DNA of 64,000 nt from Bacillota bacterium (GCA_023444095.1 JAEZRP010000036.1:248001-312000); one strand, 5' to 3'. Numbered from the stretch's first letter, positions 1 to 8,433 are shown. Made by a program: numbers and translations. The notes: generated from the sequence alone by a model not told the origin.

Positions 1-2
1 AC

Positions 3-542
3 CCGATCTCAAACGAGCTGGAGGTCGCTTCGGAACCGGAAGAGCGGCCTCGCCCGCGCCCGCGCGCGTACGTCATTCCCGCACCGCAGCCGGAGGCAAC
101 CTCCGTCGCAAAGACGCAGACCGAGCCCGACCAGGCAACCGACGCGTGGATCGACGCGCTGGGTGGGATCGTCAAGCGCGTACCCGTCATGGACGAGGGC
201 GGCATCGTGATCGACCACGTGCTGGTCCCCATCACGGGGGGAAAGATCGAGGGCGGCGCGCCGGACAAGGTGATCTTCTACCGATGCCCGGACGACATGC
301 TGCGGGGCTTCCGCATTTATGCGGGGGACCTTCTCCTGACGATCCCGGCGGCGAAGCTTGAGGACGACCAGATCATGCTCGTGGTCTACAAGGACGAGCG
401 AATCGCGCGCAAGGTGAAAAAGCTGGACGGAAACCGCGTGCTTTTGCAGGCGTTTGACCGCGAGTTCGGGTCCGTGACCGCGAACGCCTCCGAGGTCGCC
501 GTCATGGGCAAATGCGTGAAGCTCGAAAGGAGGCTCGTATGA
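3..542 (+). CDS. S24/LexA-like domain protein, 5' partial, catalytic serine apparently lost
   Basis: The reading frame is open from the left edge, so the N-terminus is outside the window. The first visible residues are a Pro/Glu/Arg/Gln-rich linker, followed by a domain of about 110 residues with the layout of the LexA/S24 peptidase fold: a strand-rich core, RIYAGDLLL, then a basic ARKVKKLDGNRVLL strand and a final GKCVKLERRL strand. Family members carry a serine in a D-S-M motif and a lysine later on. Here the first motif reads CPDDML, with Asp in place of Ser, while a lysine remains in RKVKKL. I infer a non-cleaving ligand-sensing or scaffold version, probably with a DNA-binding N-terminus that I cannot see. 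It overlaps the methyltransferase gene by four bases (ATGA), which implies coupled translation. The family call is from pattern only. Confidence 0.55.
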   Translation, partial: PISNELEVASEPEERPRPRPRAYVIPAPQPEATSVAKTQTEPDQATDAWIDALGGIVKRVPVMDEGGIVIDHVLVPITGGKIEGGAPDKVIFYRCPDDMLRGFRIYAGDLLLTIPAAKLEDDQIMLVVYKDERIARKVKKLDGNRVLLQAFDREFGSVTANASEVAVMGKCVKLERRLV

Positions 543-1930
543 CGTTTCGGGAGCGGATGGAGAAGGGCCTCGTCGTGTTCGACGGCGCGATGGGTACCAT
601 GCTCCAGGAATATCTCGCCCTGGGCGAGCTTCCTGAAAAGCTGAACCTGACGCACCCGGAGGCCGTCCAGGCTGTCCACCGGGCGTATCTGGACGCTGGC
701 GCGGACGTCGTGGAGACCAACACGCTGAACGCCAACCGGCTCAAGGTCGAAAAGGCGGGCCATACGGTGGATGAGGTGATTTTGGCGGCCGTCAAATGCG
801 CGAAGGACGCCGTCGCCGCGTCGGGCAAGGAGGGCTATGTCGCGCTCAGCATGGGCTCCCTCGGCGTCATGATCGAGCCCCTGGGCGATCTCGGCTTTGA
901 CGAGGCGTACGACATCTACGCGGAGATGGCGCGGGCGGGAGAGCGCGCGGGCGCCGACCTCGTCCTCATCGAGACCGTTTCCGACCTTCACGAGATGAAG
1001 GCGGCAATCATGGCCGCGAAGCGCGAGACGAGCCTGCCGGTCGCCGCGACGCTTACCTTTTTCGCGAACGGGAAGCTCCTGACCGGCGCGGACGTACGGA
1101 CCTCCGTAGCGGTCGTCGAGGCGCTGGGCGCGGACATCGTGGGGCTCAACTGCGGCCTTGGGCCCAAGCAGATGATCGGCCTCATGGGCGAACTCGCGGC
1201 GGCGGCGAGCGTTCCGATCCTCATCAACCCCAACGCCGGCCTTCCGAAGCTCGTCGACGGAAAAAGCGTCTTTTCCGTCGGGCCGGAAGTGTTCCCGGGG
1301 GACGATGCGGTGCTCGTCTATCTGGGCGCGCGGCTCATCGGCGGCTGCTGCGGCACGACGCCGGATCACATCCGCGCGCTGTGCGACCGCCTCGCGGGCG
1401 TCGAGGTGAGCCCCGTTTCCGCCAAAAACCGCGCGGTCATCGCGAGCGGCTCGAAATCCGTCGAATTTGAGGGAGAGCCCGTCGCGATCGCGGACATTTC
1501 GGGGGACGATCCCGACGAGATGGTTGACGCCGCGCTGGAGGCGGAGGCGGACGTCCTCATGGTGGCGTATTCGCCCCTCGCGGAGGCCGTCGCCGCGCTC
1601 CAGGAGATGATCCTCAAGCCCATGTACCTCGTGGCGCGGACGCCCGGGGAGGCGGAGGCTGCGCTCAGGATCTACAACGGAAAGCCGCTCGTCGGGATCG
1701 CGGGCGAAGGGAATCTCGAAGAATACATCCGCGTCGCGCGGGAAGGCGGCGCGGCGCTCGCGGTTTCGTCGGGCGCGCTTTGTGCGCGCGCGGCGGAGGC
1801 GCTGGGCGCGGCAAACGTGTTTGTGGATTGCGGGAAGGACGCGAGGCTGTCCGAAAAGCTTTCGGCGGACGGCGTCCGGACGATCCTGCGGGGAGCGGGC
1901 GTGGCCGCCGCGCGCGTGGCGGATGATTAA
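539..1930 (+). CDS. Homocysteine S-methyltransferase-type protein (MetH N-terminal domain) with reduced C-terminal domain
   Basis: 463 residues. Residues 1-285 form the homocysteine-binding barrel: VFDGAMGTMLQ near residue 13, ETNTLNANR near 59, GLNCG with Cys205, and IGGCCGTTP with Cys270/Cys271. These three cysteines bind the zinc that activates homocysteine. The family moves a methyl group from a methyl donor (methylcobalamin in MetH) to homocysteine. The last ~150 residues resemble a shrunken pterin-binding half: the spacing of ADVLMV, LKPMYLVART and GKPLVGIAGEG recalls that domain, but its usual methyltetrahydrofolate-binding signature is missing. There is no cobalamin-binding domain. 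The start is the ATG at 539, six bases after AAAGGAGG (526-533), inside the upstream stop. It may work with a separate corrinoid protein, or may no longer use folate. Confidence 0.8.
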   Translation: MTFRERMEKGLVVFDGAMGTMLQEYLALGELPEKLNLTHPEAVQAVHRAYLDAGADVVETNTLNANRLKVEKAGHTVDEVILAAVKCAKDAVAASGKEGYVALSMGSLGVMIEPLGDLGFDEAYDIYAEMARAGERAGADLVLIETVSDLHEMKAAIMAAKRETSLPVAATLTFFANGKLLTGADVRTSVAVVEALGADIVGLNCGLGPKQMIGLMGELAAAASVPILINPNAGLPKLVDGKSVFSVGPEVFPGDDAVLVYLGARLIGGCCGTTPDHIRALCDRLAGVEVSPVSAKNRAVIASGSKSVEFEGEPVAIADISGDDPDEMVDAALEAEADVLMVAYSPLAEAVAALQEMILKPMYLVARTPGEAEAALRIYNGKPLVGIAGEGNLEEYIRVAREGGAALAVSSGALCARAAEALGAANVFVDCGKDARLSEKLSADGVRTILRGAGVAAARVADD

Positions 1931-1951
1931 TCAGCCGACGAACGTTTCTTC

Positions 1952-1980
1952 TTGATTTTGTCACCCCGCGGATGTATAAT
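1952..1980 (+). promoter_or_regulatory. SigmaA-type promoter for the oxidoreductase gene
   Basis: TTGATT at 1952-1957 and TATAAT at 1975-1980 are separated by 17 bases, with TG directly before the -10. A GGAGG ribosome binding site follows at 1996-2000, ten bases before the ATG at 2010. Confidence 0.85.
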
Positions 1981-2009
1981 CATAACAAAAACAGGCGGAG
2001 GTATTTACC

Positions 2010-3191
2010 ATGGCAGACAAGGTTCTCAACCAGACCATGCAGTCGGCCCCCGAAGAGAAGGTCGACGCTTCGAAGAAGCTGAAGGTCGGCATCATCGGCA
2101 CCGGCTGGATCGCGGAAAGCCACATTGAAAGCTACAAAAACATGCCCGATGTCGAAGTCGTCGCGGCCGCCGATCTCATCCCCGGCAAGGCGGAGGCGTT
2201 CATGGAGCGCTATGGCGTCAAGGGCGTCCGGTTCTATCCCTCGCACAAGGAGCTGGTCGACGCCGAGAAGGACCTCGACGCCGTCTCCGTCTGCACCTAC
2301 AACACCGCGCACGCGGTTCCGACCATTTACGCGCTCGAGCACGGCCTGAACGTACTGCTCGAAAAGCCCTTTACCGTGACCCTCGAAGAAGCGGTCGAGG
2401 TCATGCGGGCCGAGAAGAAGAGCGGAAAGATCCTCTCCATCGGCTTCCAGCCGCGCGGCGACGTCAACATGCAGATGATCAAGAAGATCGTCGATTCTGG
2501 CGCGCTGGGCGAGATCTATTACATCCAGACCGGCGGCGGCAGAAGGCGCGGCATCCCGAACTCCACCTTCATCGAGAAGGAGACCGGCGGCATCGGCGCG
2601 CTGGGCGACATCGGCTGCTATTCCCTCGACATGGTCTTAAACGCCATCGGTTATCCGAAGCCCCTCACCGTCACGGGCTACAAGTCCGACTTCTTCGGCA
2701 CCAACCCCGAGACCCAGCGCCCCGACCGCTTCCACACCGCCGAGGAGAACGCCAAGCGCTTCTCCGTCGACGACTTCGCGGCGGCGTTCATCCGGCTCGA
2801 GGGTGGCATCATCCTCGACTTCCGGATCGCGTGGGCCATGCACCTCGACACCCCCGGCGACACCATCATCATGGGCAAGAAGGGCTCCCTGCGCATTCCG
2901 TCCACCGAGTGCTGGAACGGCTCCGTCGGCGGCGCGATGACCATCTATCACGACGTCGCGGGCGTCCCGATGGAGACCCAAGTCCCGATTCTCTCGAACG
3001 ACGGCCCCTTCGGCCGTCCCGGCCCCGGCCTCTTCGACAAGAAGATCCGCTCCTTCCTCGACGCCATCAAGACGGGCGGCGCGGCGCCCGTTCCGACCAG
3101 CCAGATCCTCTACAATCAGGCGATCATCGACGGCATCTGCAAGTCCGCCGAGCTCGGGCACGAGATCAAGATCGAGATTCCGGAAATCTAA
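2010..3191 (+). CDS. Gfo/Idh/MocA family NAD(P)-dependent oxidoreductase
   Basis: 393 residues. After a short polar leader, the Rossmann fold opens with VGIIGTGWIAESHI near residue 33. The family signature LLEKPFTVTLEEA follows near 120; its EKP lysine is the usual catalytic residue. The C-terminal sheet domain carries GDIGCYSLDMVL, the conserved Asp/His-region helix. Relatives oxidise or reduce sugars, inositols or sugar acids with NAD(P). The exact substrate cannot be read from the sequence. It has its own promoter and a hairpin terminator, so it is probably a single-gene unit. It is the first of four members of this family in the window (see also 41445, 55414, 60704), which are divergent from one another rather than recent duplicates. 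Confidence 0.9.
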   Translation: MADKVLNQTMQSAPEEKVDASKKLKVGIIGTGWIAESHIESYKNMPDVEVVAAADLIPGKAEAFMERYGVKGVRFYPSHKELVDAEKDLDAVSVCTYNTAHAVPTIYALEHGLNVLLEKPFTVTLEEAVEVMRAEKKSGKILSIGFQPRGDVNMQMIKKIVDSGALGEIYYIQTGGGRRRGIPNSTFIEKETGGIGALGDIGCYSLDMVLNAIGYPKPLTVTGYKSDFFGTNPETQRPDRFHTAEENAKRFSVDDFAAAFIRLEGGIILDFRIAWAMHLDTPGDTIIMGKKGSLRIPSTECWNGSVGGAMTIYHDVAGVPMETQVPILSNDGPFGRPGPGLFDKKIRSFLDAIKTGGAAPVPTSQILYNQAIIDGICKSAELGHEIKIEIPEI

Positions 3192-3201
3192 CGACATGCG
3201 G

Positions 3202-3240
3202 AAGGGCCGTTGTGGGATTTTCCTGTGACGGCCCTTTCTG
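3202..3240 (+). terminator. Rho-independent terminator after the oxidoreductase
   Basis: AAGGGCCGT (3202-3210) pairs with ACGGCCCTT (3228-3236) around a 17-base loop and is followed by a short TTTCTGT tract. It lies between the stop at 3191 and the next gene. Confidence 0.7.
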
Positions 3241-3262
3241 TACCTGAAATCGGGAGGTGACC

Positions 3263-4003
3263 GTGGAAGCGTACGCGAAGCAGGCCTATGTATGGGACTG
3301 GGACGGATACGACAACCGGGAGGAGCACGAATACTGGCGGCAATGCGCGGCGAAGCACGGGAAGAATGTACTCCTGCCGATGTGCGCGCTCGGCGAGGCG
3401 GACGCGTACATGGCGCGAAGCGGCCTTCGCGTGGTCGCGTTTGACATCACCGAGGAAATGATTCGCGAGGCCGAAAAGCGCTTCGGATCGGTGGACGGGC
3501 TCGAATTCCGGGTTGCCGACATCCGCGCCTTCTCATTCCCGCAGGCCGCGTTCGACTTCTGCTACGTCACCAATCAGGATCTGAACCTCCTGAAGGACGC
3601 GAATGAGGTCGAGCGGGCGCTTCATTCGATTCACCGGCACATGCGCGCGGGCGGCTGCCTCGTCCTCGAGTTGCACATCGGCGGCGACGAGTCCGAGGTT
3701 TTCCCCCGGCGGACCTTTCATCCGCGCGTGCCGAACCATCCGGGCAAGAGGGTCTGGAAGGAAAACGAGTGCAGGTACGACGGGGGAGAGAAGAGAAACT
3801 ACATCAGCCAAATCGTCTATGTCGAGGACGAGAACGGCGTGGAGCGCTTCGATTGCTCCGTCAGCTTGCAGTATTTTGAGCGCGAGGACGTGCTGCGCGC
3901 GATCGAAGGAAGCGGCTTCCGGGTGGCGGGAGAGTTCCGCGACCGGCAAAGGGAGCCGTGGAGACCCGGGGATCGTGAATGGATCGTCGAGCTCGTGAAA
4001 TAA
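3263..4003 (+). CDS. Class I SAM-dependent methyltransferase
   Basis: 246 residues from a GTG start, five bases after GGGAGG at 3252-3257; a GTG at 3257 overlaps that site and is less likely. The fold is a class I methyltransferase: VLLPMCALGEADAYMA is the glycine/acid SAM loop, VVAFDITEEMI carries the acidic residue that binds the ribose, and FDFCYVTNQDLNLL is the post-motif region. After RAGGCLVLELH, the insert FHPRVPNHPGKRVWKE is probably the substrate lid. The substrate is unknown; small molecules or a sugar are as likely as nucleic acid. The next gene, a UroD-family enzyme, starts 19 bases downstream, so the two probably share a message and perhaps a pathway. Confidence 0.75.
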   Translation: MEAYAKQAYVWDWDGYDNREEHEYWRQCAAKHGKNVLLPMCALGEADAYMARSGLRVVAFDITEEMIREAEKRFGSVDGLEFRVADIRAFSFPQAAFDFCYVTNQDLNLLKDANEVERALHSIHRHMRAGGCLVLELHIGGDESEVFPRRTFHPRVPNHPGKRVWKENECRYDGGEKRNYISQIVYVEDENGVERFDCSVSLQYFEREDVLRAIEGSGFRVAGEFRDRQREPWRPGDREWIVELVK

Positions 4004-4022
4004 TCCGCGCGGAGGAATCGAT

Positions 4023-5051
4023 ATGACGGGACGGGAACGGGTAAAGGCCGCGATGCGGTTTCATTGGGTGGACAAGGTTCCGCTTCAGTATTACTATACG
4101 CCGGTCGGCTTCTACGAGCACGGGGAGAAGCTCAACGAGCTGTTCGCCTCTCTGCCCGGCGACTTCGCGCCCTTCGTCCGCCAGCCCATCCCCGCGCCGC
4201 CGCCGGAGGACTTCGACGCGCAGGGGCGTTACCACGCCTTCCGCGAGAGCGAGTGGGGCGCGCTCGTCGAATACCGCATCTACGGCATCGCGGGCATCGT
4301 GCGCGAGCATCCGCTGAAGGATTTGTCGAAGCTCGCGGACTTCCGCTTCCCGCCTGGCGCGCCGCTTTGCGGGGAGGCGTTCGAGCGGGAGCGCGCGCGG
4401 ATCGCCGCGCATCAAAAGGAATATTATGCCTGTGTTGGCGCGGGGTCGCTGTTCGAGCGGCTGAAGGAACTGCGTCCGGACGAGGATGTACTGTGCGACA
4501 TCGCGCTGGGCGAGCCGGATATCCGCGCGCTCGCGGACCGCATCGTGGAGTATGATTCTTCCTTCGTGGAGATGGCGATCAAGGCGGGCGCGGACGCCAT
4601 CTCGTTCGGAGACGATTACGGCGCGGAGCGCGCGATGCTCCTGAGTCCCGATCTCTGGCGGCGCTTCTTCAAGCCGCGCCTCCGGGAGCTGTTCAGACCC
4701 GCCGTTCAAGCCGGACTCGATGTGATCTTCCACAGCTGCGGCATGATCCTGCCCATCCTCGAGGATCTGCGCGAGGTGGGTGCGACCGCCATCTGGCCGC
4801 AGCTTCCGCTGTTTGACATGGAGCCCTTCGCGGCGCGCTGCCGTTCGCTCGGGCTCGCCGTCGCCGTGCACACCGACCGCGCCAACACCATGACGTACGG
4901 AACCCCCGCGCAGGTGCGCGCGCTTGTCGAGCGGGAGTACGAGGTCTTCCGGATGCGCGAGGGCGGCGCGTGGTTCTACGTGGAGGCGGACAACGGATTT
5001 CCGTTTGAGAATCTTGAGGCGCTGGTCGAAACCATCTCCCGGTGGCGCTGA
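4023..5051 (+). CDS. UroD/MtaA-type decarboxylase-fold protein
   Basis: 342 residues. The protein opens with TGRERVKAAMRF, a common start for uroporphyrinogen-decarboxylase-like proteins of anaerobes. It carries DAISFGDDYGAERAML and the HSCGMILPILEDL block; H-x-C in this position binds zinc in corrinoid:thiol methyltransferases such as MtaA. I therefore read it as a methyltransferase-type relative rather than a haem enzyme, since no haem genes are present. True UroD activity is not excluded. It is translated from GGAGG (4012-4016) and probably co-transcribed with the upstream methyltransferase. It is one of three UroD-like proteins in the window (see 37801 and 56785), which are diverged from each other. 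Confidence 0.8.
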   Translation: MTGRERVKAAMRFHWVDKVPLQYYYTPVGFYEHGEKLNELFASLPGDFAPFVRQPIPAPPPEDFDAQGRYHAFRESEWGALVEYRIYGIAGIVREHPLKDLSKLADFRFPPGAPLCGEAFERERARIAAHQKEYYACVGAGSLFERLKELRPDEDVLCDIALGEPDIRALADRIVEYDSSFVEMAIKAGADAISFGDDYGAERAMLLSPDLWRRFFKPRLRELFRPAVQAGLDVIFHSCGMILPILEDLREVGATAIWPQLPLFDMEPFAARCRSLGLAVAVHTDRANTMTYGTPAQVRALVEREYEVFRMREGGAWFYVEADNGFPFENLEALVETISRWR

Positions 5052-5093
5052 ACGGGCAGGAGCCAATGCGCGACCAAACTTCGAACCGGGGAC

Positions 5094-5128
5094 AAAAGGC
5101 CGACCCTTTGCGATGAAGGGTCGGCCTT
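5094..5128. terminator. Bidirectional hairpin terminator between convergent genes
   Basis: AAGGCCGACCCTT (5096-5108) and AAGGGTCGGCCTT (5116-5128) form a perfect 13-bp stem around a 7-base loop. On the minus strand it is followed by TTGTC, so the T-rich side serves the leftward gene at 5179. It lies in the 127-base gap between two gene ends. Confidence 0.8.
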
Positions 5129-5178
5129 AGCGCGCGAAACCGCTGCCTTGCGGCGCGTCCGAGCGTGCGGGGATACGG

Positions 5179-5865
5179 CTACTGCTTCAGCACCCAGGGG
5201 GATACGTCCAGTTGGTCGTAGCCGATCGTCAGGCGCGGCGCGCCCAGCGCATGCGGGCCGAGCAATCCTTCCTGAAGCTGTATGATCAGTCCGCCGGGCG
5301 ACAGCGCGAAGATTTCGTATGTCGTTTCGTCCGACAGGGCCTCGTTGAGTTCGTCGGGATCGAGCTGGTCGTAGACGTCCGCGCCCAATACCTGCCGAAG
5401 CTGCGTCCGCACCAGGGGAGCGAGCACCGTCGCAGCGTCGCCCTTCACCACGTCGGTGAGCGCGATTGGCTCGCCCTTGACGAGGTTGAATGTGTCGGCG
5501 CGAAAGCTCAGGATGGGGTAGGCCGCTCCCTGCGTATAGGCATTCTGGGTGTACAGAAAGCTGACCACATCCTGATTGAGCCGGAACTCCTCGAATGTGA
5601 TCTCGATGTTGGTGGGCACGTCCCCATCCGCGTAGAGCTGCTGCGCGTCCCGGATCATCCGGTCGATGTGCGCACGGGTCAGCGCGTCGACCTGCGCGTT
5701 TCCGGTCACGGGAAACGTCGCCTTGATGGACAGTTTTGGGGATTCGGCCGTCGTCGTGTCGGTTTGAAATGGCCGCGATTCGCCCGTGCGCGCGAGCGCG
5801 GACGCGGGGCCCAGGCACAATAGGAGGGCGACGAGCGCGCCGGTCGCAATTCTGAATAATTTCAT
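5179..5865 (-). CDS. Secreted DUF4163/DUF3298-type (RsiV-like) protein
   Basis: 228 residues from the ATG at 5865, nine bases after AAAGGA. Residues 1-24 form a signal peptide (basic MKLFR, hydrophobic core, SALA cleavage region). The rest resembles the paired DUF4163/DUF3298 extracytoplasmic domain found in RsiV anti-sigma factors: KLSIKATFPVTGN opens the first half, DVVSFLYTQNAYTQGAAYP is the central strand block, LVKGEPIALTDVVKG is the typical helper strand, and the end reads IFALSPGGLIIQLQEG. There is no transmembrane anti-sigma part and no sigma factor gene nearby, so this is a free-standing version. The RsiV domain binds lysozyme; whether this one binds a wall enzyme is unknown. A D,D-carboxypeptidase lies divergently upstream. 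Confidence 0.7.
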   Translation of the reverse strand: MKLFRIATGALVALLLCLGPASALARTGESRPFQTDTTTAESPKLSIKATFPVTGNAQVDALTRAHIDRMIRDAQQLYADGDVPTNIEITFEEFRLNQDVVSFLYTQNAYTQGAAYPILSFRADTFNLVKGEPIALTDVVKGDAATVLAPLVRTQLRQVLGADVYDQLDPDELNEALSDETTYEIFALSPGGLIIQLQEGLLGPHALGAPRLTIGYDQLDVSPWVLKQ

Positions 5866-6109
5866 TGGAATCAATCCTTTCCTGACGTCGTGTGCCGCCG
5901 CGTGCGATCGCGATTCGCCGCGACGGCGTCGTTATTTTGCGCGGCGGACCCGCGAACATCCCGACTGACGGCTGGTATTCATTTGTGCTTTCGGTTTGTT
6001 GATCCAATTTTTTTAAGGCGCGCAAAGAGGGTCGCTCTTCAGGGGGGCGATGATTCGCAGGTCATATTTCGCGCGCGCGCCGCACATGCTGAACGGGAGG
6101 GGATGTGCG

Positions 6110-7276
6110 GTGAAGCGCGTACTCATGGTTCTGTTGGTTTTCTGTCTGGTGATGCCCATCGGCGCGCGCGCCGAGCTCTCGGCCCAGCCGATGGTGGACG
6201 AAGTGCCCGTGGAGCTGGGCGGCGTGTCCGCGATCCTCGCCGAGGTCTCGAGCGGGCAGATCATTTTTGCCGAGAACGCGGACGAAATGCGCCCCGTTGC
6301 GTCGGTGACGAAGGCGATGACGATCCTCCTCGCCATCGAGGCGGTGGAGAACGAGCGCGCCGCGCTCGAGGACGTGGTGACGATCTCGCCCGCCGCGTCC
6401 GGCATGGGCGGCTCGCAGATCCTGCTCGACACGGGCGAACAGCAGACGTATTCGCAGCTTCTCAAGAGCATCATCGTCGGAAGCGCGAACGATTCTTCGG
6501 TCGCCATCGCGGAATACCTCTACGGCTCGGAGGAGCTGTTCGTCAACTACATGAACGAACGGGCGAAGGAACTGGGGCTCACGAACACGGTGTTTATCAA
6601 CTGCACGGGCCTGCCCGCCGAGGGCCAGTACACCACCGCGCGGGACATTGCGCGCGTCTCGATGGAACTCTACCGGCAGCCGCTCTACTACGACTACTCG
6701 ACCGTGTGGCTCGAGGACTTTGACCACAACGACGGCCGCATGACCCAGCTCACCAATACCAACAAGCTCATTCGGCTCTACGACGGCTGCGACGGCGGGA
6801 AGACGGGCTCGACCAACGAGGCGGGCTACTGCATGACCGCCACCGCCCAGCGCGGAGGCATGCGGCTCGTCTCGGTGGTGCTCGGCGCGAATACGAGCAC
6901 TGACCGCTTCGACACGGTCGCGCGGATGTTCGACTACGGCTTCGCGAATTACCGGCTCTATCCCGTGGCTGAGAAGGGCACGCCCATCAAGGGCGAGCTG
7001 GTGGTCACGGGCGGCGACAGGAAGGCCGTGCGGCTGGTGCTCGACGGCGATCTGACGCTTCTCATCCTGAAGGGCGGGGAGCAGAACGTGGAGCTCACGC
7101 CCAACATCCCGGAGTCGCTCTCCGCGCCGCTCGAGGCGGGGGAGCAGGTGGGTACGGTGGACGTGAATCTCGGCGGGCGGCTCGTCGGAAGCCTCCCGGT
7201 CGTGACCGCCGAGGCCGTGACGGCGACGGGACTCAGATACGTGTTCGACCGGATCCTCGACCTCTGGCCGCTTTGA
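6110..7276 (+). CDS. D-alanyl-D-alanine carboxypeptidase (DacF/PBP5 type)
   Basis: 388 residues from a GTG start, seven bases after GGGAGGGG (6095-6102). A signal peptide covers residues 1-21. The serine peptidase S11 motifs are complete: S65-V-T-K68, S125-A-N127 and K231-T-G. The C-terminal ~120 residues are the PBP5-type beta-sandwich, ending in a short hydrophobic stretch (VFDRILDLWPL) that may act as a membrane anchor. The enzyme trims the terminal D-alanine from peptidoglycan stem peptides outside the membrane and so limits cross-linking. In spore formers relatives act in cortex maturation, but nothing here shows that role. The gene stands alone, divergent from the RsiV-like gene, with a hairpin-rich repeat element after its stop. 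Confidence 0.92.
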   Translation: MKRVLMVLLVFCLVMPIGARAELSAQPMVDEVPVELGGVSAILAEVSSGQIIFAENADEMRPVASVTKAMTILLAIEAVENERAALEDVVTISPAASGMGGSQILLDTGEQQTYSQLLKSIIVGSANDSSVAIAEYLYGSEELFVNYMNERAKELGLTNTVFINCTGLPAEGQYTTARDIARVSMELYRQPLYYDYSTVWLEDFDHNDGRMTQLTNTNKLIRLYDGCDGGKTGSTNEAGYCMTATAQRGGMRLVSVVLGANTSTDRFDTVARMFDYGFANYRLYPVAEKGTPIKGELVVTGGDRKAVRLVLDGDLTLLILKGGEQNVELTPNIPESLSAPLEAGEQVGTVDVNLGGRLVGSLPVVTAEAVTATGLRYVFDRILDLWPL

Positions 7277-7532
7277 CGCGAAGGGGAGGGCGAGGCGCTG
7301 CCCCGAATCCCAAGGATCCGGAAGTCTTTGGAATCCCATGACAAGTGGAAATGTTGTCATCCGTCGACCGTCCGGGTTTGCGCCCGGGCGGTCGAGTTCG
7401 GCATCTGAAAAGGAAATGTCCTCCAATAGAAATTTCGACGGTTCGGGGTAAAACCTCGAGCCGTCGACGCACAGATCTATCACTTTAGCCCAGTCTGAGA
7501 GGCAAAAACTATCCCCGGCGCTCCTCCTCCCG
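7277..7532. repeat. Hairpin-rich intergenic element at a convergent junction (variant)
   Basis: The gap between the carboxypeptidase and thiT ends contains two strong hairpins: 7364-7395 (TCGACCG arm, CGGTCGA partner) and 7436-7466 (CGACGG arm, CCGTCG partner, GTAAAAC loop). The sequence GGAATCCCATG at 7330-7340 matches the tag GAATCCCATG in related elements at 40095 and 56569. It is a more diverged member of the dispersed family described under 13145-13516. No coding sequence is evident. Confidence 0.65.
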
Positions 7533-8360
7533 TTACCGCTTCTTCATGTTCTCCACGATCCGGTAGAAGCCGGGAATGAGCGAGACGGCGATGCACGCAG
7601 CCATGTCGGGCGCGAGGTAGGCGGCGTTGTAGCCGATGGAATAGATCCACACGTTTCCTTCCGCGTAGGCGGCAAAGAAGATGACGCCCGAAAGGACCGC
7701 CATGGCGAACCGGCCAAAGTAACCGAGCAGAATGGCGACGGGGAGCCTCGCGATCTTCGGCATCGGGATGGATTTCACGATTCCGCCCAGCGCCAGCGCG
7801 CCGAACGCCATGGGGTAATCGATGAGCATCTGCGCCGGATGGACGACGTACGCGCCCTGGAAGAGCTGCAAAAGGCCGTAGGCAAAGCCGATGACCAGTC
7901 CCCGCGCGGGGCCGAAGGCCACCACGTAGAGCATGATGGGCAGAAGCGACGCCGGGGTGATGGAGCCGCCCTGCGGCATCGTGAAGAGACGGATGTAAGA
8001 AAGGATGAAGGACATCGCGACGACCATCGCCGCGTACGCGATGTCGCGCGCGGTCCACGTCTCCTTCTTTCCCGAGAAGTAGACGACGAGCAGCATGACG
8101 GCGAGAAGCCCGATCACGCACAGCGCGTACACGCCCCAGGAGAGGTCGATGTCCGCAAAGACGGTGCCCGACGTATCCCCAAGGGTCTTGAAGTAGATCA
8201 GCACCGCGCCGATCAGAATCGCCTCGATCGCACCCGCGCCGATCAAAATGCGCTTCGCCCTGTCCTTCTTTACGAGCGCGGCGATTCCCGCGACGAGCGC
8301 CACCGCGAGCATCGCGACGGTAAACCAGGTCAGTTCCGTGAATTTCCCGAACAGATCCAT
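7533..8360 (-). CDS. thiT: Thiamine ECF-transporter S component ThiT with extra N-terminal membrane region
   Basis: 275 residues. Residues ~103-270 match ThiT: MPQGGSITPASLLPIML, LLQLFQGAYVVHPAQML and LIDYPMAFGALALGG form the thiamine-binding membrane pocket. The protein captures thiamine and relies on a shared ECF energising module encoded elsewhere. ThiT is normally ~190 residues. Here about 100 residues with three predicted membrane segments precede it (TWFTVAMLAVALVAGIAAL, ILIGAGAIEAILIGAVLIY, VYALCVIGLLAVMLLVVYF). The start is supported by GGAGG at 8371-8375. Its leader carries a TPP riboswitch and a terminator, which agrees with the substrate. Confidence 0.9.
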   Translation of the reverse strand: MDLFGKFTELTWFTVAMLAVALVAGIAALVKKDRAKRILIGAGAIEAILIGAVLIYFKTLGDTSGTVFADIDLSWGVYALCVIGLLAVMLLVVYFSGKKETWTARDIAYAAMVVAMSFILSYIRLFTMPQGGSITPASLLPIMLYVVAFGPARGLVIGFAYGLLQLFQGAYVVHPAQMLIDYPMAFGALALGGIVKSIPMPKIARLPVAILLGYFGRFAMAVLSGVIFFAAYAEGNVWIYSIGYNAAYLAPDMAACIAVSLIPGFYRIVENMKKR

Positions 8361-8382
8361 TCTTCTCTACCTCCGGACATCC

Positions 8383-8414
8383 AAAATGCGTGCGTCCGGA
8401 AGCGGACGCACGCA
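8383..8414 (-). terminator. Riboswitch expression-platform terminator
   Basis: On the minus strand TGCGTGCGTCCG (8414-8403) and CGGACGCACGCA (8398-8387) form a perfect 12-bp stem with a four-base loop, followed directly by TTTT. It lies between the TPP aptamer and the thiT start, so TPP binding most likely ends transcription early. Confidence 0.85.
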
Positions 8415-8433
8415 AACAATGTCGCGGCTTTCC

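Noticed and set aside
4023..5051. True uroporphyrinogen decarboxylase of haem synthesis
   Set aside because: The H-S-C-G block fits zinc-binding methyltransferase relatives, and no haem gene is in the window.
5179..5865. Complete RsiV anti-sigma factor with partner sigma gene
   Set aside because: There is a signal peptide but no cytoplasmic or membrane anti-sigma part, and no ECF sigma gene lies nearby.
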